Origin: Candidatus Peribacteria bacterium
GTDB taxonomy: Bacteria > Patescibacteria > JAEDAM01 > Absconditabacterales > Absconditicoccaceae
Reading direction: 5' to 3'
NCBI GenBank assembly: GCA_031280545.1
Contig: JAITGP010000052.1
Coordinates: 1-64,000, forward strand
DNA length: 64,000 bases
Made by a program: the position numbers and the translations under genes. How positions within the stretch are numbered: position 1 is the first letter of the stretch; each line of letters starts with the position of its first letter. Of this stretch, positions 40,880-51,274 are shown in pieces. A model generated the notes under the pieces. The model made no database searches, was not told where the DNA came from, and saw only the letters and a list, made by a program, of their open reading frames with translations.

Positions 40880-41419
40880 ATGCACTTAATTAATGACTTA
40901 CCAGCTTTTGTAGACCAAGCTCAAGGTTTTATCAATGTAGTAGTAGACGTACCTAAAGGCTCAAATAACAAATACGAGTACGACCACGAATTAGGATGTT
41001 TCAGACTCGACCGCGTGATTCATCATAGCATGTACTACCCTTGCGACTACTGATTTGTACCTCAAACGCTTTGCGGTGATGGAGATCCTTTGGATGTCTG
41101 CTTATTGCTGACCAACCCTGTATTTACAGGGTGTATTGTAAAAGCCAGAGCCATTGGAGTGCTTCGAACTAAAGATAATGCGGGGGATGACCCAAAGATT
41201 ATTGCCGTACCAACCGACGATGTTGACCCTAGATGGAGCGAGATTCATCATATTGATGATTTAGGACACCATATGAAGGAAGAGCTTTTACTCTTATTCA
41301 AAGAGATTAAAATTCTGGAACACGATAAGTATGAGAAAATTGAAGTGAACGGATTTGGAAGCATTCTCGAAGCTCAGCAGGTAATCATTGAATCTATCGA
41401 AAGATTTAAGGACAAATAA
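40880..41419 (+). CDS. ppa: Inorganic pyrophosphatase
   Basis: 179 residues from ATG 40880 to TAA 41417-41419; full length for a family I enzyme. Motifs: VDVPKGSNNKYEYDHE near residue 25, [21 protein letters not shown] with the metal-binding DxDxxD signature (its first Gly is UGA), and DPRWSEIHHIDDLGHH. It hydrolyses pyrophosphate to drive biosynthesis. The start is preceded by TTATATATTC about 10 bp upstream, and no Shine-Dalgarno is visible. Confidence 0.93.
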
Positions 41420-41598
41420 GAAAAAGGAGCATAAAAGCAATACCCTATTCCACATTTTGTGGAGTCCCCCTTTTTAGGGGGATGAGCGACTTGGTCGCCT
41501 GTCCTCGATAATAAAACTCTAGTTTCTGTCACAAAAAGCCTTCTTTTTCGTATACTACAGTGGAAGGGAACAGATTTTTACAAGATTTTGAAGCAAAA

Positions 41599-43380
41599 AT
41601 GGAAAAGAAAGAAAAGAAGACCTCTGTATCTACAAAGAGGATTCTACAGTACATCCGAGCAGAATACAAAGTTTTCAAAAGAAATGGGATTCTAGCTATA
41701 GCATGTAGAGTAATCACCACAATATGTCATCTTTTACCAGCATTATTTTATAAAGATATTATCAATCTGCTTTCTAGCTCTCTAGCAAGCAGTGAAATTG
41801 CTAGTAATGCTATCGCAATTTTGATGTATATCTTTTGGATCAAGTTAACAAGTGCAATACTCCATAGATGTATGGATTATTTTTTGGTGACCTTTGAAAT
41901 GGATATTATGGAAGATGTCTACAATAAGCTTTTCGCTTATTTACAGAAACATTCATTCCAATTTTTTACAGATAATTTCACAGGATCACTGATTTCTAAG
42001 ATTAGAAAAGGAGCAAATTCCTTTGAAAGATTTAGTGACACGATCAACCGAAATGTCATCCCTTTTATCTTGTATATCGTGATAATTCTCTTCATCATAG
42101 GTGCTCAATACCTTTGGTTAGCTGTAGGACTTTTCGGAGTCATTGTAGTATGTTCTATTGTGCAGTATAAGCTCTTTCTTCGAGCATTTCCTTATCAGGA
42201 TAAGGCAAATGCTTTGGATTCAGAATTATGAGGAATATTATCAGATGATATCACCAATAGTCTGAATATCAAAATCTTTTCGTCTTTTAAGAAAGAAGCC
42301 AAAGCTTTCGAAAAAATAAATCATGAAAACGCAAAAGCACGAAAAACCTACTTCTACAAAATGATGCGAGTATGGGGAGTTTCACGGGGATTAACCTCAC
42401 TCATTTTAGAAATAGGAACCATCTATGTTGCCCTAAACCTGCGAGGACAAGGAATTATTAGTATCGGAGTGATTGTATTATTGCAAAGCTATGTACTCCA
42501 ACTAATCGATGAACTCGGGAATATGTCCAACGCATTCAGAGCATTCTTCAGATGTACTGCTGAAATCGGAGAAATAGTAGAAATTGTTGACACCCCACAT
42601 AGTGTAGTAGATAAAACAGATAAAAAGCTGAAAGTGAGCGAAGGAACGATTACCTTTGAGGACGTAGATTTCAGCTATGATGGAAAAAACAAAGTCTTCG
42701 ACAACCTTTCCCTACATATCAAACCGGGAGAAAGAATTTGATTAGTCTGACCGAGTTGATGAGGAAAAACCACCATCGGAAAACTGCTTTTTAGATTTTA
42801 TGATCTTCAAAAGGGAAAAATTCTGATTGATAACCAAGACATTTCTCAGGTAATGCAAGACAGCTTGAGAAGCCAGCTCGGAATGGTGCCTCAAGACCCC
42901 GTCCTCTTCCACCGTTCCATCAAAGAAAATATCCTCTACGGAAGTCCTAACGCCAGCGAGGAAGAAATGATGGCAGCAGCGAAGATGGCGAGATGTTATG
43001 ACTTCATCGAAAAACTGCCGAAGAAGTACGATACCCTCGTGGGAGAAAGAGGAATTAAGCTCTCGGGAGGAGAAAGACAGAGAGTTGCCATTGCCAGAGC
43101 TATCCTTGAAAATGCTCCGATTTTGTTGCTAGACGAAGCGACTTCTGCCTTGGATAGCGAAAGTGAGCATTTAATTCAGGAAGCGATGGAAGAATTGATG
43201 AGAAATAAGACGGTGATTGTCATTGCTCATAGACTTTCAACGATTATGAAAATGGATAAGATTATGGTAATAGAAGGCGGAAAGATTATTGAGAAAGGTT
43301 CACATAATGAGTTATTATTGAAGAATGGAGAATATGCAAAATTATGGGATATTCAGAGTTGAGGTTTTATCGGAGAATAG
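41599..43380 (+). CDS. ABC exporter, fused permease and ATPase
   Basis: 593 residues from ATG 41599 to TAG 43378-43380; a GTG at 41560 would add 13 residues, but it coincides with the expected transcription start behind TATACT (41550). The transmembrane domain (about 1-300) has six hydrophobic helices. The ATPase domain has Walker A GLVGPSGGGKTTIGK with three UGA-Gly codons, signature LSGGERQRVAIARAIL, Walker B ILLLDEATSALD and the H-loop AHRLST. MsbA/lipid or peptide exporter type; as a half-transporter it should act as a homodimer. Substrate unknown. Confidence 0.88.
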
Positions 43381-43414
43381 TATAAAGAAATCAGATTTAT
43401 TTTTCCTTTTCCCA

Positions 43415-44025
43415 ATGCCAATCAAAACCATTTGCTTCGACCTTGACGGTCTCTTCTTTACAGGACAAAGCTTCCAGACCTTCAAAGAAAGGCTCGCTCC
43501 CACCGTGGAGAAAGAAAAGAGAGATTTTGTGCTTGCTTTATCGCCACAAATGCAGGCGTTCAAAGCAGGAAAAATGAATGAGGCTGACTACCGACAGCGA
43601 GCTAAACAAGAACTAAGGATATATATATATCAGATAAAGAAGTCCACGAAATATTGAGAGAAAGCTACGAAGTCAATCCCGCAGTAGAACAGCTCGCCAA
43701 ACAGTTGAAACAGAATGGCTATCAGTTAGCTATCTGTTCCAACAATTTTCTCACGAGAATTCGTGAACTTGATAGAAAATTCAGCTTTTTGTCCCTGTTC
43801 GATACAGTTATCCTTTCCTATGAAGTAGGAGTCTTGAAACCAGATAAAAAGATTTTTGAAGCACTGATTGAGGAATGCGACTGCTTGCCAGAAGAGATTA
43901 TCTATTCTGATGATAAAGCGGAGAAGCTCCTAGGAGCTCAGGAATTGGGAATACAGACCTTTGTTTTCACTACTTTTGCAGAGTTTGTTGAGGATTTGAG
44001 AAACAAGGGAGTAGAAGGGATATAA
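43415..44025 (+). pseudogene. HAD-superfamily phosphatase, frameshifted at an AT repeat
   Basis: The N-terminal part from ATG 43415 has the HAD motif I (ICFDLDGLFFTG; nucleophile Asp). At 43619-43631 lies a TA dinucleotide run. The frame reading from 43415 ends shortly after in non-homologous sequence, while the frame shifted at this run continues as good HAD sequence (ISDKEVHEILRESYEVNPAV, LAICSNNFLTRI with motif II, VGVLKPDKKIFEALI motif III and IIYSDDKAEKLLGAQELG motif IV) to TAA 44025. Together they give about 200 residues, normal for a subfamily I haloacid dehalogenase. Either the gene is inactivated, phase-variable, or the sequence has an error. Confidence 0.75.
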
Positions 44026-44055
44026 ATCAGATTTTATTTGTTATAGTCTATAAAA

Positions 44056-44439
44056 ATGGAAGTAAAACTTATAAAGAAAAATCAAGTTGCAGTTAGAGAT
44101 TTTGGGAAAGGATTGACCCTTCAAGTTCTGCTGGATAAGGTGGAATGAGCTAAAAATTTGGATGTAGGAACGGTTTCTATTCCTCCCAAAAGTGCAACAG
44201 GAATGCATTCCAGAGATTTTGAAGAAGTCATTTATATGCTTTCAGGACAGGGACAAGTAAAAACTGAAGACGGGGAAATGTATACGCTAAATGCTGGGGA
44301 TTGTATTCTTATTCCTGAGGGGATTGTTCACTGCCACGCTAATGATACGGATAGTCCGTTGGAGCAACTTTATATCTTCGCACCACAGACATCCACAGAC
44401 ATTGAAGAGTCTCTGAGGAAACTTCCTGTGCTGGAATAA
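44056..44439 (+). CDS. Cupin-domain protein
   Basis: 127 residues from ATG 44056 to TAA 44437-44439, with one UGA-Gly at about residue 32. A single cupin barrel: metal motif 1 reads GMHSRDFEEVIYMLSGQGQV (His, Glu), motif 2 reads LIPEGIVHCHAND (His). Such proteins bind metal and may be isomerases, dioxygenases or sensors. TATAGT lies 13 bp before the start, so the leader would be only a few bases long. Substrate unknown. Confidence 0.82.
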
Positions 44440-44484
44440 AGGGTAATGAATGATAAATCAGGATATTTATTATCAAAAATCCCT

Positions 44485-45160
44485 CGAAACAAAGCCCCAA
44501 AGGGGCGACGAGCAACAGCATAGGGTGAAGCGTAGCGAAACCCTATGACTATGCGAGTGATAACGCCCCCAAAGCCCCAAAGGGGCGTAAGCAAATTTAT
44601 ATTTAACGATAGCTAATGCCCCAATCCTTATCAAAAGTCTATGTCCACCTTACTTTTAGCACTAAAGGACGCAAGCCTTTCATAGATGATACCCTCAAAA
44701 CCAGATTGCGAGAATACCTCGGTGGTATCTGCAAAGGACTAGAATGTAATCCGATACAAGTGTGATGATACACCGACCATATTCATATTCTCTGCCTCCT
44801 TTCTAGGAAAATCTCTCAAATGAAACTAGTAGAAGAACTTAAATCAAAATCTTCCAGACGAATTAAAACCCTCGATCCGAACTATGCCAATTTCTATCGA
44901 CAAGATGGATACGGTATCTTCTCGGTTAATCCTACCGACATAGAAAGAGTGATTACCTATATTCAAGGGCAAGAAGAACACCATAAAAAGCAGAATTTCC
45001 AAAATGAATTGCTTGCATTTTTGAACAAGTATAAAATGGAATATGATGAAAAATATCTATGGGATTAGGCTTTCGCCTTGTTAGCATAGGGCTACCCCTT
45101 CGCAAGCTCAGGGTTCACCCTATGCTCTTGCCTGTCGCCCCTTTGGGGCTTTTTTGCAAG
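44485..45160 (+). mobile_element. IS200/REP-type element with palindromic ends
   Basis: A Y1 transposase gene (44616-45068) is flanked by related palindromes. On the left are two copies of GCCCCAAAGGGGCG (about 44494 and 44574) around a hairpin CATAGGG...CCCTATG (44519-44547). On the right are a CATAGGG...CCCTATG hairpin (45086-45124) and CGCCCCTTTGGGGC (45137-45150). The repeats are GC-rich in an AT-rich region. This is the layout of a REP-associated tyrosine transposase (RAYT) with its REP sequences. Exact ends are not defined. Confidence 0.65.
44616..45068 (+). CDS. tnpA: IS200/RAYT-like Y1 transposase
   Basis: 150 residues from ATG 44616 to TAG 45066-45068. The N-terminus YVHLTFSTKGRKPFIDD and the metal motif YTDHIHILC (HxH) with two UGA-Gly codons in front match the Y1 transposase family. 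KSSRRIKTLDPNYANFYRQDGYG and the C-terminal VNPTDIERVITYIQGQEEHH carry the catalytic tyrosine region typical of TnpA_REP. It nicks single-stranded DNA at hairpins and moves the element or its REP repeats. The gene looks intact in code 25. Confidence 0.85.
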
Positions 45161-45409
45161 TCGTATTTTTTTCTTGATTTTTAGTAGGGTAATGGTATAT
45201 TGCAGATGTCGAGATTAATAATAGATTTTTCTTATAGGAAAAAGCGGACATTTTATGGTTCACAAACCGTAAATGTCCTTCTATAGGGTATCTATTGTTG
45301 GTCTCGACAACCCGTGAACCGTAAAGTGTCCTCTTATTCTTTGGATGTATTACGATACACGGGAGTATGTTTACCAGCACATACCCTTTTTACTTTTTAC
45401 AAAATTTCT
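45069..45409. other. 341-bp spacer with hairpins and direct repeats
   Basis: The right palindromes of the transposase element fill 45086-45157. At 45246-45278 a strong hairpin pairs GGACATTT-ATGGTT with AACCGTAAATGTCC (one bulge). A related sequence, GTGAACCGTAAAGTGTCC, recurs at 45311-45328. It could be an RNA leader or operator for the secreted hydrolase gene that follows. No ORF with a good start is present. Confidence 0.4.
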
Positions 45410-48037
45410 ATGATGAAAAAAATCTGATTTTTAATGGTCTGATTTCTGGGGCTGTTGTTCCTCGGTTGATGAGTATTTGCTGATGTGGAATATCAAACAG
45501 GCTACGTCAGTCACTTTGAAATGGATTCTGACTGACCTGTCGGAGATGGTTGGATCACAACTATTTGATGAGGTTTAAATGCTCTTGTTGTCAGTGGTGG
45601 GAAACTCGTGAGGCAATATCGAGACACGAGACCTTATCGGACACAAGGATTACTTCGTCCTACGAACGACAATTTTCGTGATGGGAAAATAGAAGTCATC
45701 GTAGACTTTACTGACCCCAATCGTGCGAGTAATGATCTTATAGCGATTGTCGCTAGAGTAAATCCTACTCAAACAGCTAATCAATACGATTATTATGAGA
45801 TTGTTTTTGATCAATGAATGTGGTATTGATACAGATTTAGTGATATGGTTTTACCTAAGAGTCGAAATCCTCCAGAATACCTTTATCAACTGAATCATAT
45901 GAGCTATCCTAATTTCTCAGGTCGTGTGGTAAAAATGGAATTATCTATGGAAAATCAGGCTTCTTCTGTGGTCTTTGGTCTTAAAATTACTGACATCACC
46001 ACCAGTCAGGTGTTATATTCCAACAGTCGTACGGATACTAATGTTCAGGCTCTTACCGGAGCTGGACAGTGGGGAGTGGCAAATCATATGTTTGGTACGG
46101 GAAGAGATATTCCGATTTTGAAAGTCAGCAATTATAATCTCATCAGGACTTATTCATTAAAATCTAACACTAAAAACATAACATTCGGAGATACTATCAT
46201 GTATACGATTACCGCACCAGAGACTACGGTTGTGTCCCTCTCTGCTGATAAAGGAGGAACCTTTAGTCCCACCAATATTGAACTCAATGAAGGAAATGAC
46301 TACACCGCAACTGTAGACTATACTCCAACCGTTCCCGGTCTGGCTACAATTACGGCTGATTTTAGTACCGCAACCAGTCTGACTGGAGAAGTGTTTGTTC
46401 GACCCTATACAACGATTATTGGGTTTATTGGAGATTCCATTACTGCCTGAGCAGGATCCTCTGGAGCAGCATATAACGGAGTAGGGCAGACGATTCTCAA
46501 TTTAGGAACAGGTTTCTCTGCTATTAACCGTGGTGCTGGTGGTTCAAATACACTGAGCTGGATAGAAAATACCTGTACTCAAGGTCCTGCTATACCGAAT
46601 TGTATGATTGCAGCCACAGGTGTATTTCTCAATTCTGGTGTGGATATTATTAGCATTATGCTGGGAACCAATGAAACCCGACCAGTAAATGACTATAAAG
46701 CTAATATGCAAACGATTATTGATATTCTAAAAAATGAAGGGTTTAAACACGTGATTCTAAATCAACTTATTTATAAGCCTGGAGGTCTGAGTCAACTCCC
46801 TTTGATACAGCAATACAACACCGTATTAGTAGATTTAGTAGCGGAAAATTCTGGGTTTGTTTTATTGGGAGATACCCAGGCCTATGCTGCCACGGAAGCT
46901 ATTTCAGGAGTTGGATTTTATGATGGAGCACACCCAAATAATACGGGGTACCAAAAGATCGGTGAATTGTGGGCTGACGCTATTCGTTCTGCTCTGGAAT
47001 ATCAAATCAATCCTACTCATCAACGAAGTGGTAATACTACCTACCAACTCACTACTAGCTGAACTCTGACTTACTCCATAGATAAACGAATTGGAGAATT
47101 GATAGGAGTGAAAGTAGACGGAATATCCCTTGTTTCTGGGACTAACTACAATATCATTGCCTCGACAGGAACATTGATTGAACTTATGGAAACCTATCTC
47201 AACACTCTTACAGCAGGAACTAAAGATTTGACTATAGAATTTTACGGAGGCGTAAGCATAAGTGATACCTTCACAGTCATTTCTGCTCCTCAATGTACTA
47301 ACGGGGCTACTAATTATCCTACTTGTAATAATAATCTAACTCCGCCAAGTGGAGGAAGTAGTTGATGAGGATGAAGCACAACTTCAAGTAAGGACAACTG
47401 TCCAAACGGCGACTTCAGCCCAAGCTACTATGATGGAACCTGTGGAAATAGAATGTCAGAGAATTGAGAACCAGAGAATGTCGGAGAATGAAAACAGGAC
47501 AATACTTCTCTGGAATTCTCAGGGGATAATTCCCCGACATTCTCCAATGAAATCCTCACCGCCTATCAACGAGCCTATTCTCATGACATCACCACCCTCG
47601 CACCACTTGAAGCAGCCAATCCTGATTGAACCGTCATTCGTGGGCATCTCGCTAAAATGGTAGTCAACTACGCTCTCAACGCCCTCTGACGAACCTTACC
47701 AGAAAAAATCCCTGCTCAATGCCACCGAAAAGATGGCTCTAATGCTTGGGAAAGTGCAGAAATCAAAGACTATGCAGTAAAAGCTTGTTCACTTGGTTTA
47801 ATGGGGATGGATATGGACTACTTTCAACCACTTTTAGTAGTCACACGTGCTCAATTTGGTACAGTCCTCTCTAGGTTGCTTCGGCAGAATACCTATGCAG
47901 GAGGCAAACCGTACTATATGAAACATCTTCAAGCCTTAAAAGAAAACGGAATTATGACCCAGATCGACAATCCAGAAAGTAGGGTAGAACTTCGCCAGCG
48001 AGTCTGGTTGATGTTGATGAGAAGCAGTGGAAAGTAA
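45410..48037 (+). CDS. Secreted SGNH/GDSL hydrolase with C-terminal repeat domain
   Basis: 875 residues from ATG 45410 (second ATG 45413) to TAA 48035-48037; five standard-code ORF pieces are joined by UGA-Gly. Signal peptide at about residues 1-24 (IGFLMVGFLGLLFLGG, then VFADV). An N-terminal beta sandwich (YVSHFEMDSDGPVGDGW...) and an Ig-like stretch (TVVSLSADKGGTFSPTNIEL) precede the SGNH hydrolase at about 340-545: GFIGDSITAGAGS (block I, Ser), MLGTNETRP (block III, Asn) and FYDGAHPNNTGYQ (block V, Asp/His). A Gly/Ser linker at about 650 leads to a C-terminal helical domain (SHDITTLAPLEAANPDGTV, YNGL-like AQFGTVLSRLL). Substrate probably an esterified glycan; attached or released at the cell surface. 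Confidence 0.8.
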
Positions 48038-48156
48038 AAATATAAAGTATGAAAAGCTTCCTGAGTGATCGGGTTGCTTTTTTCTGTCAAAAACTCTTGA
48101 AATTGTGACTCAAATTTGTATAGTCAGATTGATTTATCTCTATCACTCTAGTATAA

Positions 48157-49062
48157 ATGTCTAAATCAGCTACTATTCCCTCTCTAAAAACCGTTGCTTT
48201 CTTTGAAGAAAAAACGATTAGAAGAGAACGATATAATGACGAATGGCGATTTTCTATCGTAGATATAGTCAGCATTTTGACGCAGTCTTCTCAAGCTAGT
48301 AGATATTGGAGAGAATTAAAAGACCAGTTGGCGAAATACGAGTGATACTCTGATCTTTTCGGTAAAATCGAAAAGTTGAAATTTCTTGCTTTGGACGGGA
48401 AGATGCGTCCCGGAGACGCGGGAAATACGGAAACACTCTTGCGTATCATTCAATCAATTCCCTCCCCCAAAGCTGAGCCTTTCAAACAACGACTGGCTTC
48501 CCTTGGAAATCAAAGAGTAGAGGAAGTAAATGATCCCGAGCTCTGAATACAAAGAGCTAAAGCCAGAGCCTTGGAAGTGTACAGGAGTAGAGGTATGACG
48601 GAGAAAGAAATCAAGCAAAGATTTCAAGATATAGATATTAGAAATGATTACACGGACGAACTCAAATCCAGAGGAATAAAAGACTGATTAGAATATGCAC
48701 TTTTGACTAACATTTCATATCAGTGGTCGGGGAAAACAGCACAAGAATACAAAGAACACAAGGGATTAACCAAAAATGACAACTTGAGAGATCATATGAC
48801 TAGAACGGAAATGCTACTAACGGGATTATCTGAGGAAGCAGGTACAGAAATTGCTAGAACCAGAAATGCAAAAGGATTTAATGAAATTCAAACGGCATTG
48901 GTAGAAGGTGCAGAAGTGGCTAAACAAGCCAAGGAAGTGTTGGAAGAGAAAACGGGAAAACCGGTAGTTAATTCTCATAATCGTCTAACCCCTAGACAGC
49001 AAGCACTCAGAGATCGTGCTTATGCTCAGCAAAAATTGGGATATAATAAAAAGAATAAGTAA
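48157..49062 (+). CDS. BRO/DinD-like protein
   Basis: 301 residues from ATG 48157 to TAA 49060-49062 with UGA-Gly at three or more positions. The N-terminal BRO domain reads RRERYNDEWRFSIVDIVSIL, SSQASRYWRELKDQLAKYE, then LLRIIQSIPSPKAEPFKQRLA. The C-terminal part (LTNISYQWSGKTAQEYKEHKG, LRDHMTRTEMLLTGLSEEAG) matches the DinD-like family of damage-inducible or antirepressor-type proteins. It may be phage-derived, but no other phage genes flank it. Damage-response role is inferred from family. Confidence 0.8.
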
Positions 49063-49086
49063 TTTTGGAGTATTGGTACATTTGCG

Positions 49087-49392
49087 ATGAGTGATTTGAA
49101 AACTCCTATCTTTAATCCAGGAATATGGACTAAAAAATCTGTTCACGGACAAGGATTGGGGAGAGAAGGAATGCTTGCTTTGATTGAATGGGTACAGAAA
49201 AATCTAGATTTCAACTACATTCTTTATCCCGTAGACCAAGCCAACCAACCGAGCAGAAAAATTGCCGAACTCGCAGGAGGCATTTTGGAAGTAGACGAAC
49301 AAGGAAAAGAAATCGTCTCAAGAGAACCTACCGCAAATCCTAATAAATTCTTAAATATCGTAAACTATAAAATCTATAAACGCAATGCCTAA
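49087..49392 (+). CDS. GNAT acetyltransferase fragment
   Basis: 101 residues from ATG 49087 to TAA 49390-49392. The sequence starts at the pyrophosphate-binding part of a RimJ/RimL-like GNAT fold (KKSVHGQGLGREGMLALIEW) and continues through YILYPVDQANQPSRKIAELAGG. The usual 70-80 residues before motif A are missing, and no continuation is seen upstream. It may be a 5'-truncated remnant, or a short protein starting in mid-domain. It overlaps the next gene by 8 bp. Confidence 0.6.
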   Translation: MSDLKTPIFNPGIWTKKSVHGQGLGREGMLALIEWVQKNLDFNYILYPVDQANQPSRKIAELAGGILEVDEQGKEIVSREPTANPNKFLNIVNYKIYKRNA

Positions 49393-50032
49393 CTACGACG
49401 AAACACTTCGCTATGAAATCTTTGTGAAAGGAGAATACGCTTGTGCCAAACAGGCAATCCAACAAGCTGACCTTATTTTTGATATTGGCGGACATCTCGG
49501 CTATTTTAGCGAACGGTGTAGAAGTCTAGGCAGTGAAGCAGAGATCCATTACTTCGAACCCCTCCCTTTTCTCTATGAAGAAGCCAAAAAAAGACTGGAT
49601 AGCGATCCCAAGATAAGCTTCCACAACTTCGGAATAGGAGCGAAAGACGAAGAAATCAGATTTTTCATCAATGAAGAAAAGTCTATGCAATCTAGTCGCT
49701 ATCCCTCCTTTCTGAATAAGAGAGGAAAGGAAGTGAAAGTGAAAATAAAAAAATTGGGAAATATTTTTCCGAATGTTTCTCGTAAGGACGGTTCAGTAAA
49801 CCGTCCGAACACAACAGAAACACCACACATTCTCCTCAAACTCGACATCGAAGGAATGGAATATGAAGTCCTAGAAAGCCGAAGTGACGACATTTGGAAC
49901 AATATCTGAACATTCCTGATGGAAGTACATTTCTTGAAAGACGGAGATGAAGAGAGATTTAAAAAGCTGAAAGTGAAATTGGAGCAGATTTTTTTGAAAA
50001 CTACAGGAAGAGAGGAGTCCTTACACCCATAA
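49385..50032 (+). CDS. FkbM-family methyltransferase
   Basis: 215 residues from ATG 49385 to TAA 50030-50032 with one UGA-Gly at about residue 175. SAM-binding motif I is ADLIFDIGGHLGYFSERC; later IHYFEPLPFLYEEAKKRL and the family hallmark LLKLDIEGMEYEVLES. FkbM methyltransferases usually O-methylate sugars or lipids. It overlaps the GNAT fragment. Length is near normal for the family. Confidence 0.78.
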
Positions 50033-50273
50033 AATCAGATTAATATACGCCACAAAATAACTCTCTTGCAAATATTTCACCCTTACAGATACTTTAGGCT
50101 TGAGACCATATATTTCTCTACAAAAAAAATTGATTTATAAAAATATTTGCATAATTTTCTCTAAAAAAAGATAAAAATACTGAATTTTCTCTTGTTTTTT
50201 ACTATAAAAAAATTACTCATACCCATGAGTAGATAATTTCTCCACTCCCTTTTATCGCTTAATAAGCCCTCTA
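50033..50273. promoter_or_regulatory. AT-rich upstream region of the H1-like gene
   Basis: 241 bp of AT-rich sequence without a coding frame. A run of A and T tracts at 50120-50220 could carry the promoter; no distinct operator or hairpin was identified. Confidence 0.3.
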
Positions 50274-50567
50274 ATGCCTACAAAAAAGCCTGCAGTTAAA
50301 AAAGCTCCTGCTAAAAAACCAGTAGCTAAGAAAACTCCTGTAAAAAAAGTAGTTGCGAAAGCAAAAGCTACAGTAAAAAAAGATGTAAAAAAAGTTGCAA
50401 CTACTGCTAAAAAAGATGTGAAGAAAGTTGAAAGTAAAGCTAAGAAATTAATTGCAAAAGCAAAAGCTACGGTAAAGAAAGTTGAAAAAAATGTAAAAAA
50501 AGCTGTGGCTAAAAAACCTGCAGTTAAGAAAGCTCCTGCTAAAAAACCAGTAGCTAAAAAAAAGTAA
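50274..50567 (+). CDS. Histone-H1-like Lys/Ala-rich DNA-binding protein
   Basis: 97 residues from ATG 50274 to TAA 50565-50567, with no UGA. The protein is made of tandem KKPAVKKAPAKKPVAKK and AKATVKKDVKK motifs, about 45 percent Lys and 20 percent Ala, lacking aromatic residues. This is the composition of bacterial histone-H1-like nucleoid proteins (AlgP/Hc1/HCT type). It probably binds and compacts DNA without sequence specificity. The two ends carry nearly identical segments, a sign of internal duplication. A hairpin with T tract follows at about 50590-50630. Confidence 0.75.
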   Translation: MPTKKPAVKKAPAKKPVAKKTPVKKVVAKAKATVKKDVKKVATTAKKDVKKVESKAKKLIAKAKATVKKVEKNVKKAVAKKPAVKKAPAKKPVAKKK

Positions 50568-50737
50568 GAATTTCACTTTTGGGGAAGAAGTTGGTAGCCG
50601 ATGTTGCTACTGACTTTTTCTTTTTCACAACCATTTTTCGTACTTTATGATAAAATACTAGCATTTTCTCTTGAAATTGATTTTCATTTTCATATATATT
50701 ATGAACTGTAAGTTTATTTATTATCTGTTTTATACCG

Positions 50738-50854
50738 ATGAAAGTTGTATCTTCATTAAAGAAAAGGTGTATGTACTGCCAAATCATAAAGAGAAGAGGC
50801 AGACTCTATGTTAGTTGTAAAAGAAACCCTAGACATAAAGCTAGGCAAGGATAG
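50738..50854 (+). CDS. rpmJ: Ribosomal protein L36
   Basis: 38 residues from ATG 50738 to TAG 50852-50854: [20 protein letters not shown], then [18 protein letters not shown]. The zinc-binding pattern C-x2-C ... C ... H is seen (Cys11, Cys14, Cys27, His33). It lies 30 bp before rpsM, the standard position at the head of the alpha operon. Confidence 0.92.
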   Translation: MKVVSSLKKRCMYCQIIKRRGRLYVSCKRNPRHKARQG

Positions 50855-50884
50855 TTTTTTTATTTATTGTACTGTTTGTAAACA

Positions 50885-51259
50885 ATGTTTAGATTGCTTT
50901 GACACGTGCTTCCAGATGATAAATCTATTTGGATTGCTTTAACGAATATTTACGGAATTGGAAGAGTTCGTTCTAGAAAAATTTTGGATACCGTAAAAAT
51001 TAACTACCTCAGTAAAGTAGGTACTCTAAATGAGGAGGATCAAAAAAAGATTTCTGATGAACTCAAAAAATATGTTTTGGAAAGTGATTTGAAAAGAGAA
51101 GTAGCATCAGCAATCAAAAGACTGAAAGAAATCAAATGTTATAGAGGAATGAGGCATAATCTCGGTTTGCCAGTTCGCTGACAGTTGACGAGAAAAAATG
51201 CGAGAACTGCAAAGAAATTACTTGGTCGTTCAAAGGTAAGACCTGTATTGAAGAAGTAA
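50885..51259 (+). CDS. rpsM: Ribosomal protein S13
   Basis: 124 residues from ATG 50885 to TAA 51257-51259 with two UGA-Gly codons, at residue 6 (MFRLLG) and about 99 (LPVRGQLTRKNAR). The helix-hairpin-helix segment is ALTNIYGIGRVRSRKIL; RYRGMRHNLGLPVRGQ-like C-terminus binds the decoding-region rRNA. A standard-code call would begin at 50906 and end at 51181, losing both ends. It is the only ribosomal protein gene in the window that uses UGA. Confidence 0.93.
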
Positions 51260-51274
51260 GGTTTTTAGCTTATA

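Noticed and set aside
40708..40893. 61-codon + strand ORF after the DUF3160 gene
   Set aside because: It runs through an intrinsic terminator and overlaps the pyrophosphatase start.
45120..45380. 86-codon - strand ORF
   Set aside because: Spans palindromes of the transposase element and the hairpin spacer; composition not protein-like.
50274..50567. Repeated short DNA motifs suggestive of a CRISPR array
   Set aside because: They encode the Lys/Ala repeats of the H1-like protein, have no uniform spacers and no cas genes are nearby.
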